From NCBI GenBank assembly GCA_035943635.1, contig DASZBX010000035.1, positions 1-64,000 of the forward strand: DNA of 64,000 nt, written 5' to 3'. A program made the translations under genes and the position numbers. Position 1 is the stretch's first letter. Every line of letters starts with the position of its first letter. This DNA comes from DASZBX01 sp035943635 (GTDB lineage: Bacteria > Actinomycetota > Actinomycetes > Streptomycetales > Catenulisporaceae). Below the pieces are notes generated by a model, which was not told the origin of the DNA, did not search any database, and worked only from the letters and a program-made list of their open reading frames with translations. Below, piece after piece: positions 1 through 7,570 of this stretch.

Positions 1-587
1 TCTCGGACGTGTTCGCGCGGATCGGCGGTGCGACGGTGGGTAAGGCCACGCAGACGCTGCAGATCAACAGCGGCAACGTGATCGGCGACGACCTGTGGTT
101 GTGGCGCGCGGACCACGGCAACGGCGGCACCGTCGGCTGGACGACCAACACCGCCGCCAACGGCATGGTGGTCAACGGCGCGAACGTCACCATGTACGGC
201 CTGGCGGTCGAGCACTACCAGCAGGTCCAGGTGCAGTGGAACGGCAACGGCGGAAGCGACTACTTCTACCAGAGCGAGATGCCCTACGACCCGCCGAACC
301 AGTCCTCGTGGATGGACGGCTCGTCTGACGGCTACCCCTCGATCAACGTCGCCAGCTCCGTGACCAGCTTCAACGCCTACGGCCTCGGTGTGTACTGCTA
401 CTTCAGCACGAACTCGTCCGTGGTCAGCGCCAACGCGCTCACCTCGCCGAGCTCGTCCGGAGTGAACTGGCACGACATGGTGTCCGTGTCGCTCGGCGGC
501 GTCGGCACCATCTCGCACATCATCAACGGCCAGGGCGGCACGGTGAACTCCGGCAACTCCGTCTCCTACCTGACCGGCTACCAGTAA
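1..587 (+). CDS. Secreted beta-helix/GH55-like protein, C-terminal part (5' truncated by window)
   Basis: The frame is open from the first bases, so only the last ~194 residues are present. The sequence is rich in Gly, Asn, Ser and Val, with short strand-turn repeats (GNVIGDDLW, ADHGNG, GWTTNT, VNGANVTMYGLAVEHYQ, LGVYCYF) typical of the end of right-handed parallel beta-helix extracellular proteins. Actinobacterial relatives are often annotated, unhelpfully, as adenylyl cyclase or coagulation factor 5/8-type proteins and carry N-terminal signal peptides. The likely role is extracellular polysaccharide binding or hydrolysis; this is inferred from family resemblance, since no catalytic residues can be assigned in this fragment. 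The gene is convergent with the XRE regulator, with a hairpin between them. Confidence 0.6.
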   Translation, partial: SDVFARIGGATVGKATQTLQINSGNVIGDDLWLWRADHGNGGTVGWTTNTAANGMVVNGANVTMYGLAVEHYQQVQVQWNGNGGSDYFYQSEMPYDPPNQSSWMDGSSDGYPSINVASSVTSFNAYGLGVYCYFSTNSSVVSANALTSPSSSGVNWHDMVSVSLGGVGTISHIINGQGGTVNSGNSVSYLTGYQ

Positions 588-592
588 ACCGA

Positions 593-622
593 TCAGCTTT
601 CAGCGGCCTGACTGAGAGCTGA
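593..622. terminator. Hairpin between convergent genes
   Basis: TCAGCTTTCAG pairs with CTGAGAGCTGA (10 of 11 positions) around an 8-base loop, starting 5 bases after the stop of the beta-helix gene and facing the convergent XRE gene. There is no U-tract, as is common for actinobacterial terminators. Confidence 0.45.
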
Positions 623-718
623 ACGGAAACCCCAGACCGCCGCGCTGTACCCCTCTGCCCAGGGTGGGATACAGCGTGGCTCTGTGTTCTGATATGGCAG
701 GCGTAACAGTGCGCTGCG

Positions 719-1291
719 TCAATCCGAAAGGTGCGTTCGCTTCCCGTCGTGGTCCAGGATGCACAGCACCTCCGCCGGGCCGCCCCGGGCGCCGAACGCG
801 TGCGGGATCATCGTGGAGAACTCCGCGGCCTGCCCGGCCTCCACCAGGATCCGCCGCTCGCCCAGGAGCAGCACGATCGACCCGGACAGCACCGTGAACC
901 AGTCCCGGCCCGGGTGGATCCGCAGGTCCGCCTCGCCGCGCGGCGGTTCCGGCCGGGTGATCCGCAGCTTGGCCACGGTCACTCCGTGCGGCCCGGACTC
1001 GCGCGACAGGATCCAGGTGGTCACCCCGCGCGCCTCGTCGTGCAGCGGCCGGATCACCACGTCGCCGTCGTCCGCGGACTCCACCAACTGGTCCAGCGTG
1101 GTGCCCAGGGCTCGGGCGATCGGGGCCAGCTGGTCCAGCGCGATCCGCCGGTGGCCGGTCTCGATCCGGCTCAGCGTGGACGCGCTGAGGTAACAGCGGG
1201 CGGCCAGGTCGTCCAGCGACCAGCCCTTCGCCGCGCGCAGCCCCCGGATCCGCATCCGGACCAGGGAGTCGAGGTCGCCGTCTTGCGTCAT
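719..1291 (-). CDS. XRE-family regulator with C-terminal cupin domain
   Basis: A ~190-residue protein with an N-terminal Xre/Cro helix-turn-helix (about residues 10-65, including LDDLAARCYLSASTLSRIETG) followed by a small-molecule-sensing cupin barrel (about 95-185, with HPGRDW and GERRILVEAGQAAEF). This is the usual architecture of small metabolite- or drug-responsive repressors. The ATG at 1291 is preferred; a TTG two codons upstream (1297) is also possible. The start codon lies inside a perfect 7+3+7 inverted repeat, so the protein probably represses its own gene and perhaps the divergent methyltransferase gene 47 bp away. The ligand is unknown. Confidence 0.85.
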   Translation of the reverse strand: MTQDGDLDSLVRMRIRGLRAAKGWSLDDLAARCYLSASTLSRIETGHRRIALDQLAPIARALGTTLDQLVESADDGDVVIRPLHDEARGVTTWILSRESGPHGVTVAKLRITRPEPPRGEADLRIHPGRDWFTVLSGSIVLLLGERRILVEAGQAAEFSTMIPHAFGARGGPAEVLCILDHDGKRTHLSD

Positions 1292-1298
1292 ACGCAAG
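1282..1298. promoter_or_regulatory. Inverted-repeat operator over the XRE start codon
   Basis: CTTGCGTCATACGCAAG is a perfect palindrome with 7-base arms and a 3-base spacer, placed over the start of the XRE-cupin gene. A further half-site (CGCAAG) occurs about 15 bp to the right, toward the methyltransferase. Position and symmetry suggest an autoregulatory operator in a leaderless or short-leader promoter region. Confidence 0.6.
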
Positions 1299-1338
1299 AT
1301 GGTATGCCATCAGCGCAAGACTGTCGTAGGGTCGGAGA

Positions 1339-2274
1339 ATGGACAACGACCACACGCCCGCTGACCACGGACGTCACCAGCACGGCGACAGCCTCGGACA
1401 CCAGCACGCGCACCACCAGCACCCGGCCGCCGAGATCGACGAGGCCGCCGCGGCCGCGATGATGGAACTGCTCGATCTCGACGCCGAAGTACTGCGCGAC
1501 CACCTGGCCGACCTGGTCGACTGGGTACACGACCTGGCCGCCGGGCACGCCGGGGACCAGCCCGTGCGCCGGATCCTCGATCTCGGCGCCGGGACCGGCA
1601 CCGGCGCCCTCGCTCTGGCCCGGCGGTTCACCCAGGCCGAGGTGACCGCGGTCGACCTGTCGAACCAGTTCCTCGACCGGCTCCGGGACAAGGCCCAGGC
1701 CGAGGGCCTGGCCGACCGGATCCACCCGCTGCAGGCCGACCTGGACGCCGGGTGGCCGCCCGTCGGCGCCGTCGACCTGGTCTGGGCCTCGGCGTCCCTG
1801 CACCACATGGCCGACCCCGGCCGCGTGCTCGCCGACATCCACGCCGCGCTGCCCCCGGGCGCGCTGTTCGCCCTGGTCGAGATGGACGCGTTCCCGCGCT
1901 TCCTGCCCGAGGACGCGGGCGTCGGCCGCCCCGGGCTGGAGGACCGCCTGCACGCCACCCGGACCGCCGACCTCGCCGACGCGGTACCGCACCTCGGCGC
2001 CGACTGGGGCCCGCCGCTGACCCGGGCCGGCTTCACGATCGAGGCCGAGCGCCGCATCACGGTCGATCTGGCGCCGCCGCTGCCCGCCGCGGTCGGGCGA
2101 TACGCGCAGTTGTCCATGCAGCGCCTGCTGATCGGCCTCGGCAGCCGGCTGGCCGAGGACGACGTGGCCGCCCTGCGGCTGCTCGTCGACGGCGATGCGC
2201 CCGAGAGCCTGCTGCGCCGCGATGACCTGATTGTGCACGCCGAGCGAACCGTGTGGATCGCCCGCTGGCCGTAA
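1339..2274 (+). CDS. Class I SAM-dependent methyltransferase with His-rich N-terminus
   Basis: A 311-residue protein. After a His-rich N-terminus (12 His within the first ~30 residues) comes a Rossmann methyltransferase domain with motif I ILDLGAGTGTGALALA (about residues 78-93), acidic motif II (VTAVDLS) and a motif IV/post-IV segment (DLVWASASLHHMADP). This is the ubiquinone/menaquinone (UbiE/Methyltransf_11) fold; the substrate cannot be read from sequence. The gene is divergent from the XRE-cupin regulator and likely under its control. The His-rich leader could bind metal, but this is speculative; bases 5' of the start match the palindromic operator region. Confidence 0.85.
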   Translation: MDNDHTPADHGRHQHGDSLGHQHAHHQHPAAEIDEAAAAAMMELLDLDAEVLRDHLADLVDWVHDLAAGHAGDQPVRRILDLGAGTGTGALALARRFTQAEVTAVDLSNQFLDRLRDKAQAEGLADRIHPLQADLDAGWPPVGAVDLVWASASLHHMADPGRVLADIHAALPPGALFALVEMDAFPRFLPEDAGVGRPGLEDRLHATRTADLADAVPHLGADWGPPLTRAGFTIEAERRITVDLAPPLPAAVGRYAQLSMQRLLIGLGSRLAEDDVAALRLLVDGDAPESLLRRDDLIVHAERTVWIARWP

Positions 2275-2403
2275 CCGCGCGTGGTCTTGGCCGGGGCGCC
2301 TCGGCCGGGGCCGCCGACCTCCGCGAACCCGCCTTTTCCCCGCCCGACCTGGGACGCTGGATACTGCCGAACGGCACAACCGACCGCCCGGGAGAGGAGC
2401 GCG

Positions 2404-2919
2404 GTGAAAAGTCGCCGCAGGGACCCGAACGGTCCCGAGCCGCTGGGACCGTGGAGCGAGGTCGCCCCCCGGTTGTGGATGGGTGGCCACTTCTGGGTCG
2501 ACGACGTCTCGCAGAGCCACCCGGCCGCCGTCGCCGCCGAATTCGACCTGGTCATCAGCCTGATCGACCTTGCCGGGCACGGCCCGGACCCCGGCGTGGA
2601 ACACCTGGTCGCCGCGATCCCGGACGACGCGCTGACCGCCGGCCAGATCCTCGCCGTGCAGAATCTGGCCACCTCGGGCGCCCAGGCCATGCGCGAGGGC
2701 CGCAAGGTCCTGGTCCGCTGCCGACAGGGCTACAACCGCTCCGGCCTGGTCGTCGCCCAGATCCTGGTCGAACTCGGCCACGAGACCGGCGCCGCGATCG
2801 ACCTGATCCGGAAGAACCGCTCGATCTGGGCCCTGAACAACGAGTTCTTCGTGCAGTACCTCGCGACAGGGCTCGAAGTCGCGAGGCTGCTGAGCGAGCT
2901 GGATCCGCCCGTCGACTAA
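2404..2919 (+). CDS. Dual-specificity/tyrosine phosphatase-like protein
   Basis: Using the GTG at 2404, which is preceded by GGAGAGGAG, gives 171 residues. The Cx5R phosphatase signature is CRQGYNRS (Cys106, Arg112) with the downstream Ser that normally stabilises the thiolate leaving group. An Asp pair at about 74-75 (IPDD) is in the place of the general-acid loop. The length and layout match compact dual-specificity phosphatases. The first ORF start upstream (2281) would add an unconserved, Pro-rich leader and has no good ribosome site, so I reject it. Substrate unknown; stand-alone gene. Confidence 0.8.
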   Translation: MKSRRRDPNGPEPLGPWSEVAPRLWMGGHFWVDDVSQSHPAAVAAEFDLVISLIDLAGHGPDPGVEHLVAAIPDDALTAGQILAVQNLATSGAQAMREGRKVLVRCRQGYNRSGLVVAQILVELGHETGAAIDLIRKNRSIWALNNEFFVQYLATGLEVARLLSELDPPVD

Positions 2920-2986
2920 GCATCCTGACGCGCCCTGCCGAACCGGCCGGAAAAACAGTTGCCAGAGGCACCGGCCGCTTGATGTC

Positions 2987-3751
2987 ATGGCCGCCATGAG
3001 CAGGATCACGCAGGAGGCCAGGGCGGCGTTCCGGGAGAACGGGTACGTGGTCGTCCCGGATTTCCTAGAAGAAGCGGTCGTCGCGCAGGGCCGGGCGATG
3101 GTCGCGGAGCTGGTGGCCGAGCAGCCGCCGGAGCCGGGCCACGTCGGCATCCACTTCCTCTGGCCGCGGTTCGGTCCGGCAGGGCACCGGCTGCTCGACT
3201 TCTACCGGTCGGCGGGCGTCGCGCAACTCGCCGAGGAGCTGCTGCGCCCGGGCCTCGGACTGCTGGAACCGGACTTCGCGCAGGTCGCGACGACGATCCC
3301 GCCGTGGCCGCACCGGCCGGGCGGGCCGCACGTGGACGGGCTGCTGCCGCTCTCGGACGACGGCCGGCCGGGGACGTTCACGCTGCTCGCCGGGGTGTGG
3401 CTGACCGGCCAGACCGGCCTGAACCAGGGGAACCTGTGGGTCTGGCCGGGCACGCACCTGGCGTTCGGCCGGTACCTGGCCGAGCACGGAGCCGACGTGC
3501 TGACCCGGCCGCAGGAGCTGCTGGGCCCGGGCCCGTACCCGGAGATCGAGCTCGGCGAACCGGTTCAGGCACAGGGCCCGGCCGGAAGCGTGCTGTTCGC
3601 GCACTACCTGCTGGCTCACAACATCGGCGGCCACGACGGCCCGGCCGAGGTCGGCCCGCGCGAGACCCTCTACTACCGGCTGCACGCGCAGGGGCACAAG
3701 GAACGCTGGCGCGAGGCGGTCACGGATCCGTTGAGCGAGTTCCGGGAGTAG
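2987..3751 (+). CDS. Phytanoyl-CoA dioxygenase (PhyH) family protein
   Basis: About 250 residues with the Fe(II)/2-oxoglutarate dioxygenase double-stranded beta-helix. The proximal metal ligands are His115-x-Asp117 (in GGPHVDG), and the distal His lies in the AHYLLAHNIGGH segment near residue 210, followed by an Arg-containing strand (RETLYYRLHAQGHKE) that can hold 2-oxoglutarate. The N-terminus (YVVVPDFLEEAVV) is typical of PhyH proteins. It probably hydroxylates a small metabolite, but the substrate cannot be deduced. The start could be ATG 2987 or ATG 2996; no strong ribosome site separates them. Confidence 0.82.
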   Translation: MAAMSRITQEARAAFRENGYVVVPDFLEEAVVAQGRAMVAELVAEQPPEPGHVGIHFLWPRFGPAGHRLLDFYRSAGVAQLAEELLRPGLGLLEPDFAQVATTIPPWPHRPGGPHVDGLLPLSDDGRPGTFTLLAGVWLTGQTGLNQGNLWVWPGTHLAFGRYLAEHGADVLTRPQELLGPGPYPEIELGEPVQAQGPAGSVLFAHYLLAHNIGGHDGPAEVGPRETLYYRLHAQGHKERWREAVTDPLSEFRE

Positions 3752-3787
3752 GGGTCGGCACTCGGCGCGGCTCCGCCCGCCGCACGG

Positions 3788-4549
3788 TCAGCTCTTCGCG
3801 GTCAGGTTGGCCACGATGGTCGCGGCCAGGTTCGTCGCCTCGGGGCCGCCGTCGTCGCTTTCGCCGTTCGAGACCATCACGGTGACGACGGTGTTCCCGA
3901 TCCGTACGGCCTCGATCGTCAGGCCGGCCTTCCACTGGGGATCCGAGGTGGTGAACACCAGGGCCGTATAGCCGCCGATGAAGGTGGTGGTCTGCGTGAC
4001 GGTTGCCGTGGTGCTCGTCTCGCTGTCCGGGTAGGTCGAGCAGGCGCGCGCGGCGGCGGCCAGGGCGGTCATCAGGTCCTGGGCCGCGGTGCCCTGGAAC
4101 ACGTCGATCTCCTGCGCGTACTCGCCGCCGTCGGATGCGGACCGGTAGTCGCCCTGGGCGAAGGAGACCGGGTTGTAGCCGGTGACGGTGATGATTCCGT
4201 TGGTGTCGAACAGTGCGCAGGTGGGCGTGGGCGGCGGGCTGATCGACTGCGGCTCGTAGGCGTCGCCGGTGTCCTGGGTTTCCTGCGGAGTACTCGTGTA
4301 GCCGTCCGGGAAGTCGCCGGCCGGGGCCAGGTAGCTCTTGAGCTGGGTGCCGGTGAGCGGCGGGCCGGCGGACGCGGACTGTGCGGGCGCGGTCGGTGTC
4401 GGGGACGCGGCCGCGGGTGATGCCGTGCTTGAACTTGAGGCCGAGGCCGCCGCCGTCGCTCCCGCGGAGGACGACGACGAGCACGCGCCGAGCGTGAACG
4501 ACGCCGGCAGCAGCACGGCGGTTATCGCGAAAACACTGGTACGGCGCAC
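3788..4549 (-). CDS. Secreted lipoprotein of unknown function
   Basis: A 253-residue protein with a lipoprotein signal peptide: Met-Arg-Arg, a hydrophobic core and a lipobox LGAC with the lipidated Cys at about 23, followed by a Ser/Ala/Pro-rich linker to residue ~60. The mature domain (from about TGTQLKSYL) is Thr/Ser-rich with likely beta-strands and two Cys (in TCALF and RACSTY) that could pair. It resembles sensor-type lipoproteins of actinobacteria but has no recognised enzymatic motif. It is convergent with the PhyH gene, with 36 bp between stops. Confidence 0.75.
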   Translation of the reverse strand: MRRTSVFAITAVLLPASFTLGACSSSSSAGATAAASASSSSTASPAAASPTPTAPAQSASAGPPLTGTQLKSYLAPAGDFPDGYTSTPQETQDTGDAYEPQSISPPPTPTCALFDTNGIITVTGYNPVSFAQGDYRSASDGGEYAQEIDVFQGTAAQDLMTALAAAARACSTYPDSETSTTATVTQTTTFIGGYTALVFTTSDPQWKAGLTIEAVRIGNTVVTVMVSNGESDDGGPEATNLAATIVANLTAKS

Positions 4550-4572
4550 AGAGGCATCTTATGGCCTGCGCG

Positions 4573-5280
4573 CTACCGCCTGGCGCCGTCGATCACGCCC
4601 GCGAGGGTGCTCACGTCGGTGAACACGTGCCCCTGCATGCCGACCGCCCGCGCGCCCTCGATGTTGTCGGCCCGGTCGTCGACGAACAGGATCCCGGCCG
4701 GGTCCAGGCCCAGCGCCCGGGCGGACCAGGCGAACGCGGCCGCGTCCGGTTTGGCGTGGCCGATCCGGCAGGAGAAGCCGACGCTGGCCATCAGCCGCAA
4801 CCAGGAGGCGTTGCGCGGCTCGAACGTGTCGGCCAGTTCGCTCGGCAGGTTGGACAGCAGCGCGATGGTCAGGCCGGAGGCGGCCAGGTTCTCGAGCAGG
4901 GCGACCATGGCCGGGTTCACGTCCCGCCAGCTCGCGCAGTCGGCGTCGATCAACTCGGCGATCTGGGCCGCGGTGAATGTGGTGCCGAGTTCGGCGGCGA
5001 CGGCGCGCCAGTAGTCGGGGCCGGAGAGTTCGCTGGCGTCGTACGACTTGCGCAGGCCCCAGTACGCGGGCCAGAAGGTTTCCGCGTCGCGGTAGTCGGC
5101 CACGCTCAGGATCCGGGCCTGACCGGCCGGCGACTGGGTGTCCGCGATGACCCCGAACAGGTCGAAGAGCACGGCCTGCACTGGTGATCCCTGACCCGGG
5201 TCTTGATTCTGACTGTCGACCACGATCGTCCCACCTGTGCTTTCGCTCGTCATCTGCTCCGTCGCCTTCGTCATTGTCAT
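4573..5280 (-). CDS. HAD-superfamily hydrolase
   Basis: A 235-residue HAD subfamily IA phosphatase-like protein: motif I AVLFDLFGVIAD (nucleophile Asp), motif II LLSNLP, motif III Lys in GHAKPDAAAF, and motif IV FVDDRADNIEGA. The ATG at 5280 overlaps the TGA of the upstream DeoR gene (ATGA), so the two are translationally coupled. The nearby divergent MFS transporter suggests a small sugar-phosphate or metabolite dephosphorylation/export module; gene pairs of this type (HAD phosphatase plus YbjJ-like transporter) occur elsewhere. Substrate not predictable. Confidence 0.85.
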   Translation of the reverse strand: MTMTKATEQMTSESTGGTIVVDSQNQDPGQGSPVQAVLFDLFGVIADTQSPAGQARILSVADYRDAETFWPAYWGLRKSYDASELSGPDYWRAVAAELGTTFTAAQIAELIDADCASWRDVNPAMVALLENLAASGLTIALLSNLPSELADTFEPRNASWLRLMASVGFSCRIGHAKPDAAAFAWSARALGLDPAGILFVDDRADNIEGARAVGMQGHVFTDVSTLAGVIDGARR

Positions 5281-6044
5281 ACCTGCCACACGGTCGTCCC
5301 GGCCGCGCCCATCGCCTCGAGGTCGGAAGCCGGGGCGGAGTCGTCCGTGACCACCGCGTCCAGGGCCGAGACCGGCGCGACGAAGGCCAGCGCGGTGCGG
5401 GCGAACTTCGAACCGTCCGCGACCACGATGGTGCGGCGGGCCGCGGCGATGGCCGCGCGCTTGATCGCGGCGTCGGCCAGGTCGTACGCGGTCAGGCCCT
5501 GCTCGGCGCTCAGCCCGCAGCAGCCGAGGATCGCGGTGTCGAAGCGCAGGGCGGCCAGCGAGGCCTCGGTGAGCAGGCCGCTCATGGTCAACTCGCTCGT
5601 GCGCACCTCGCCGCCCGGGATCAGCAGGGTCAGTCGCGGGCCGCCGGCCAGCGCGTTCGCGGCGTGCATGGACAGCGGCATCGCGGTGATCCGGTGGTTG
5701 CGCAGCGCCTTGGCGACCTCCAGGCAGGTGGTGCCGCTGTCGATGACCACCGACTCGCCGTCCGCGATCAGCCGCGCGACCTCGGCGGCGATCCGTTCCT
5801 TGGCCGGGGCCTGGTCCTGCGCGCGCAGCGCGAACGGCGGGCCCTCGCCGCGCAGCAGCAGGCTGCGGGCCCCGCCGCGGAACCGCTCCAGCACGCCCTG
5901 CCCGGCCAGCACCTCCAGGTCGCGCCGGATGGTCATCTCGGAGCAGTTGGTGGCCTCGGCCAGGTCGGCCACGCTGATCTGTTCGGCCTCGCGGACCGCG
6001 TCGGCGATCCGTCGGAGTCTCTCGGTGTGTACCACGATACTCAT
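5277..6044 (-). CDS. DeoR-family transcriptional regulator
   Basis: The ATG at 6044 gives 255 residues. The N-terminal DeoR winged HTH is clear (RLRRIADAVREAEQISVADLA, then NCSEMTIRRDLEVLAGQGVLERFRGGA), followed by the DeoR C-terminal sensor domain with the SGTTCLEVAKAL phosphate-binding loop and a VVADGSKFARTALAFVAP segment. Such proteins sense phosphorylated sugars. It is divergent from the MFS gene (65 bp apart) and coupled to the HAD gene by an overlapping stop/start, so it probably controls both. Confidence 0.9.
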   Translation of the reverse strand: MSIVVHTERLRRIADAVREAEQISVADLAEATNCSEMTIRRDLEVLAGQGVLERFRGGARSLLLRGEGPPFALRAQDQAPAKERIAAEVARLIADGESVVIDSGTTCLEVAKALRNHRITAMPLSMHAANALAGGPRLTLLIPGGEVRTSELTMSGLLTEASLAALRFDTAILGCCGLSAEQGLTAYDLADAAIKRAAIAAARRTIVVADGSKFARTALAFVAPVSALDAVVTDDSAPASDLEAMGAAGTTVWQV

Positions 6045-6108
6045 CGAACAACTATCTTGGGTGAAAGTCAAACTAGCGCACAAGGAAGTTGTTCATTACG
6101 ATCGCAGC

Positions 6109-7476
6109 ATGAATCGATCCCGCCTGCCCGCGCTGTTCCGCCGGTCCGCGGCGCCCGCCCCCTCCGCCCGGGCCGCCCGGGCGGCCACTTTCGTGTACTT
6201 CGTGCTCAACGGCTTCGTGATGGGCACGTGGGTCGTGCACATCCCGCTGATTTCGCACCAGGCGGGCATCGTTCCGGCCACGCTCGGGTGGCTGCTGCTC
6301 GGCCTCGGGGCCAGCGCGTTCGTCGGCCTGCGGCTGTTCGGGCCGCTGACCGACCGGTTCGGCGCGCGCCGGACCGTGCCGGTTGCCGCAGCGTTGTGTA
6401 GTGCGTCGCTGGTGCTGCCTGCCCTTGCGCATGGGGTGTGGCCGCTGGCGGGAGGGCTGGTGGCGTTGGGGGTGGGGAACGGCTCGTTGGATGTGTCGAT
6501 GAATACGCACGCGGTGAAGGTCGAAGGGAGGTACGACCGGCCGGTGATGTCGGCGTTTCATGCGACGTGGTCGCTGGGCGGGGTCATGGCGTCGATCGTC
6601 GGGGCGCGGACGATCTCGTGGGGGTGGCCGTTGGTGCCGACTTTCCTCGGGATTGCGGCGTTGGGGCTGCTCACGGCTGTTGTGACGGCGCCGTTCCTGT
6701 TGCCGTTGGAGCGGGAGGAGCGCGGGGTTGAGGTAGGCGCAGTTGAGGCTACGGCGGGTGCTGAGCCGCGTTCGGGAGTCCGGGCTCGGGATCCGAAGGT
6801 TGTGCGGCGGGTGTGGGCGCTGGCGGCGGTTGCGTTCATGGTCATGCTGGCGGAGGGGGTGGCGTACGACTGGAGCACGGTGCAACTCCGGGACGATCTG
6901 CATGCCGCTGCTGCGACTGCTGCTCTGGCGTATGGAGCGTTTGCCACTGCGGCGACTCTGGGGCGGTTGTGTGCGGACCGGGTTGCCGCCCGGATCGGGC
7001 CGGCCGCGCTCGTGCGCTGGGGATCTGCGCTGGCTGCGGCTGGATTTACGACCACGGCGCTGTCTCATCAGACCGGGGTCGCGATCGTCGGGTGGGCTGT
7101 GGCTGGGTTGGGGTTGGCTGGGGGCGTGCCGCAGCTGTTTACAGCGGCGGGGAATGTGGATCAGCGCGCGTCTGGAGCCAATGTCGCTCGGGTGGCCGGG
7201 CTTGGGTATGTCGGCATGCTTGCCGGGCCGTCGATCATTGGACCGCTTACTCATGTCATGACTTTGAGTATTGCGCTGCTTCTGCCGGCTGGGTTGTGTG
7301 TGGTGGCGGCGTATGCGGCGGGTATTGTGCGGCCGGTTGGTGGTGCGGTTGGTGGTGATGATGCCGGTGATTCTGGCGATCTCGGCGCATCCAGTGATCC
7401 CAGTGACTCCGTCAGTGCGGTGGTCATGGCTGAGGCTGCCGCTCTGCCTGAGGCATCCACTCACCTGCCGGACTGA
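6109..7476 (+). CDS. MFS transporter (YbjJ-like)
   Basis: A 455-residue protein with about 12 hydrophobic helices and the MFS loop 2-3 signature (LTDRFGARRTVP). A cytoplasmic linker near the middle (GVEVGAVEATAGAEPR) separates the two halves. The sequence type resembles YbjJ/FucP-like sugar or metabolite transporters. It is divergent from the DeoR-HAD pair, which probably regulates it. Codon use changes sharply at about 6390, within the gene: the first ~280 bp are GC3-rich like the upstream genes, and the rest is full of T- and G-ended codons. Confidence 0.85.
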   Translation: MNRSRLPALFRRSAAPAPSARAARAATFVYFVLNGFVMGTWVVHIPLISHQAGIVPATLGWLLLGLGASAFVGLRLFGPLTDRFGARRTVPVAAALCSASLVLPALAHGVWPLAGGLVALGVGNGSLDVSMNTHAVKVEGRYDRPVMSAFHATWSLGGVMASIVGARTISWGWPLVPTFLGIAALGLLTAVVTAPFLLPLEREERGVEVGAVEATAGAEPRSGVRARDPKVVRRVWALAAVAFMVMLAEGVAYDWSTVQLRDDLHAAAATAALAYGAFATAATLGRLCADRVAARIGPAALVRWGSALAAAGFTTTALSHQTGVAIVGWAVAGLGLAGGVPQLFTAAGNVDQRASGANVARVAGLGYVGMLAGPSIIGPLTHVMTLSIALLLPAGLCVVAAYAAGIVRPVGGAVGGDDAGDSGDLGASSDPSDSVSAVVMAEAAALPEASTHLPD

Positions 7477-7570
7477 GGTCTGGTGAAAGACTTCTGACAC
7501 GACTCGCGCAAAACGCCGATCGGCGGCAAATAGCCCGAATACGGTCAAGTCGAAACGTAAACTTCCTGGC

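Noticed and set aside
1288..3150. Long minus-strand reading frame opposite the methyltransferase and phosphatase genes
   Set aside because: Composition is Arg/Gly/Pro-rich and it is a mirror of two well-supported plus-strand genes; no domain is visible.
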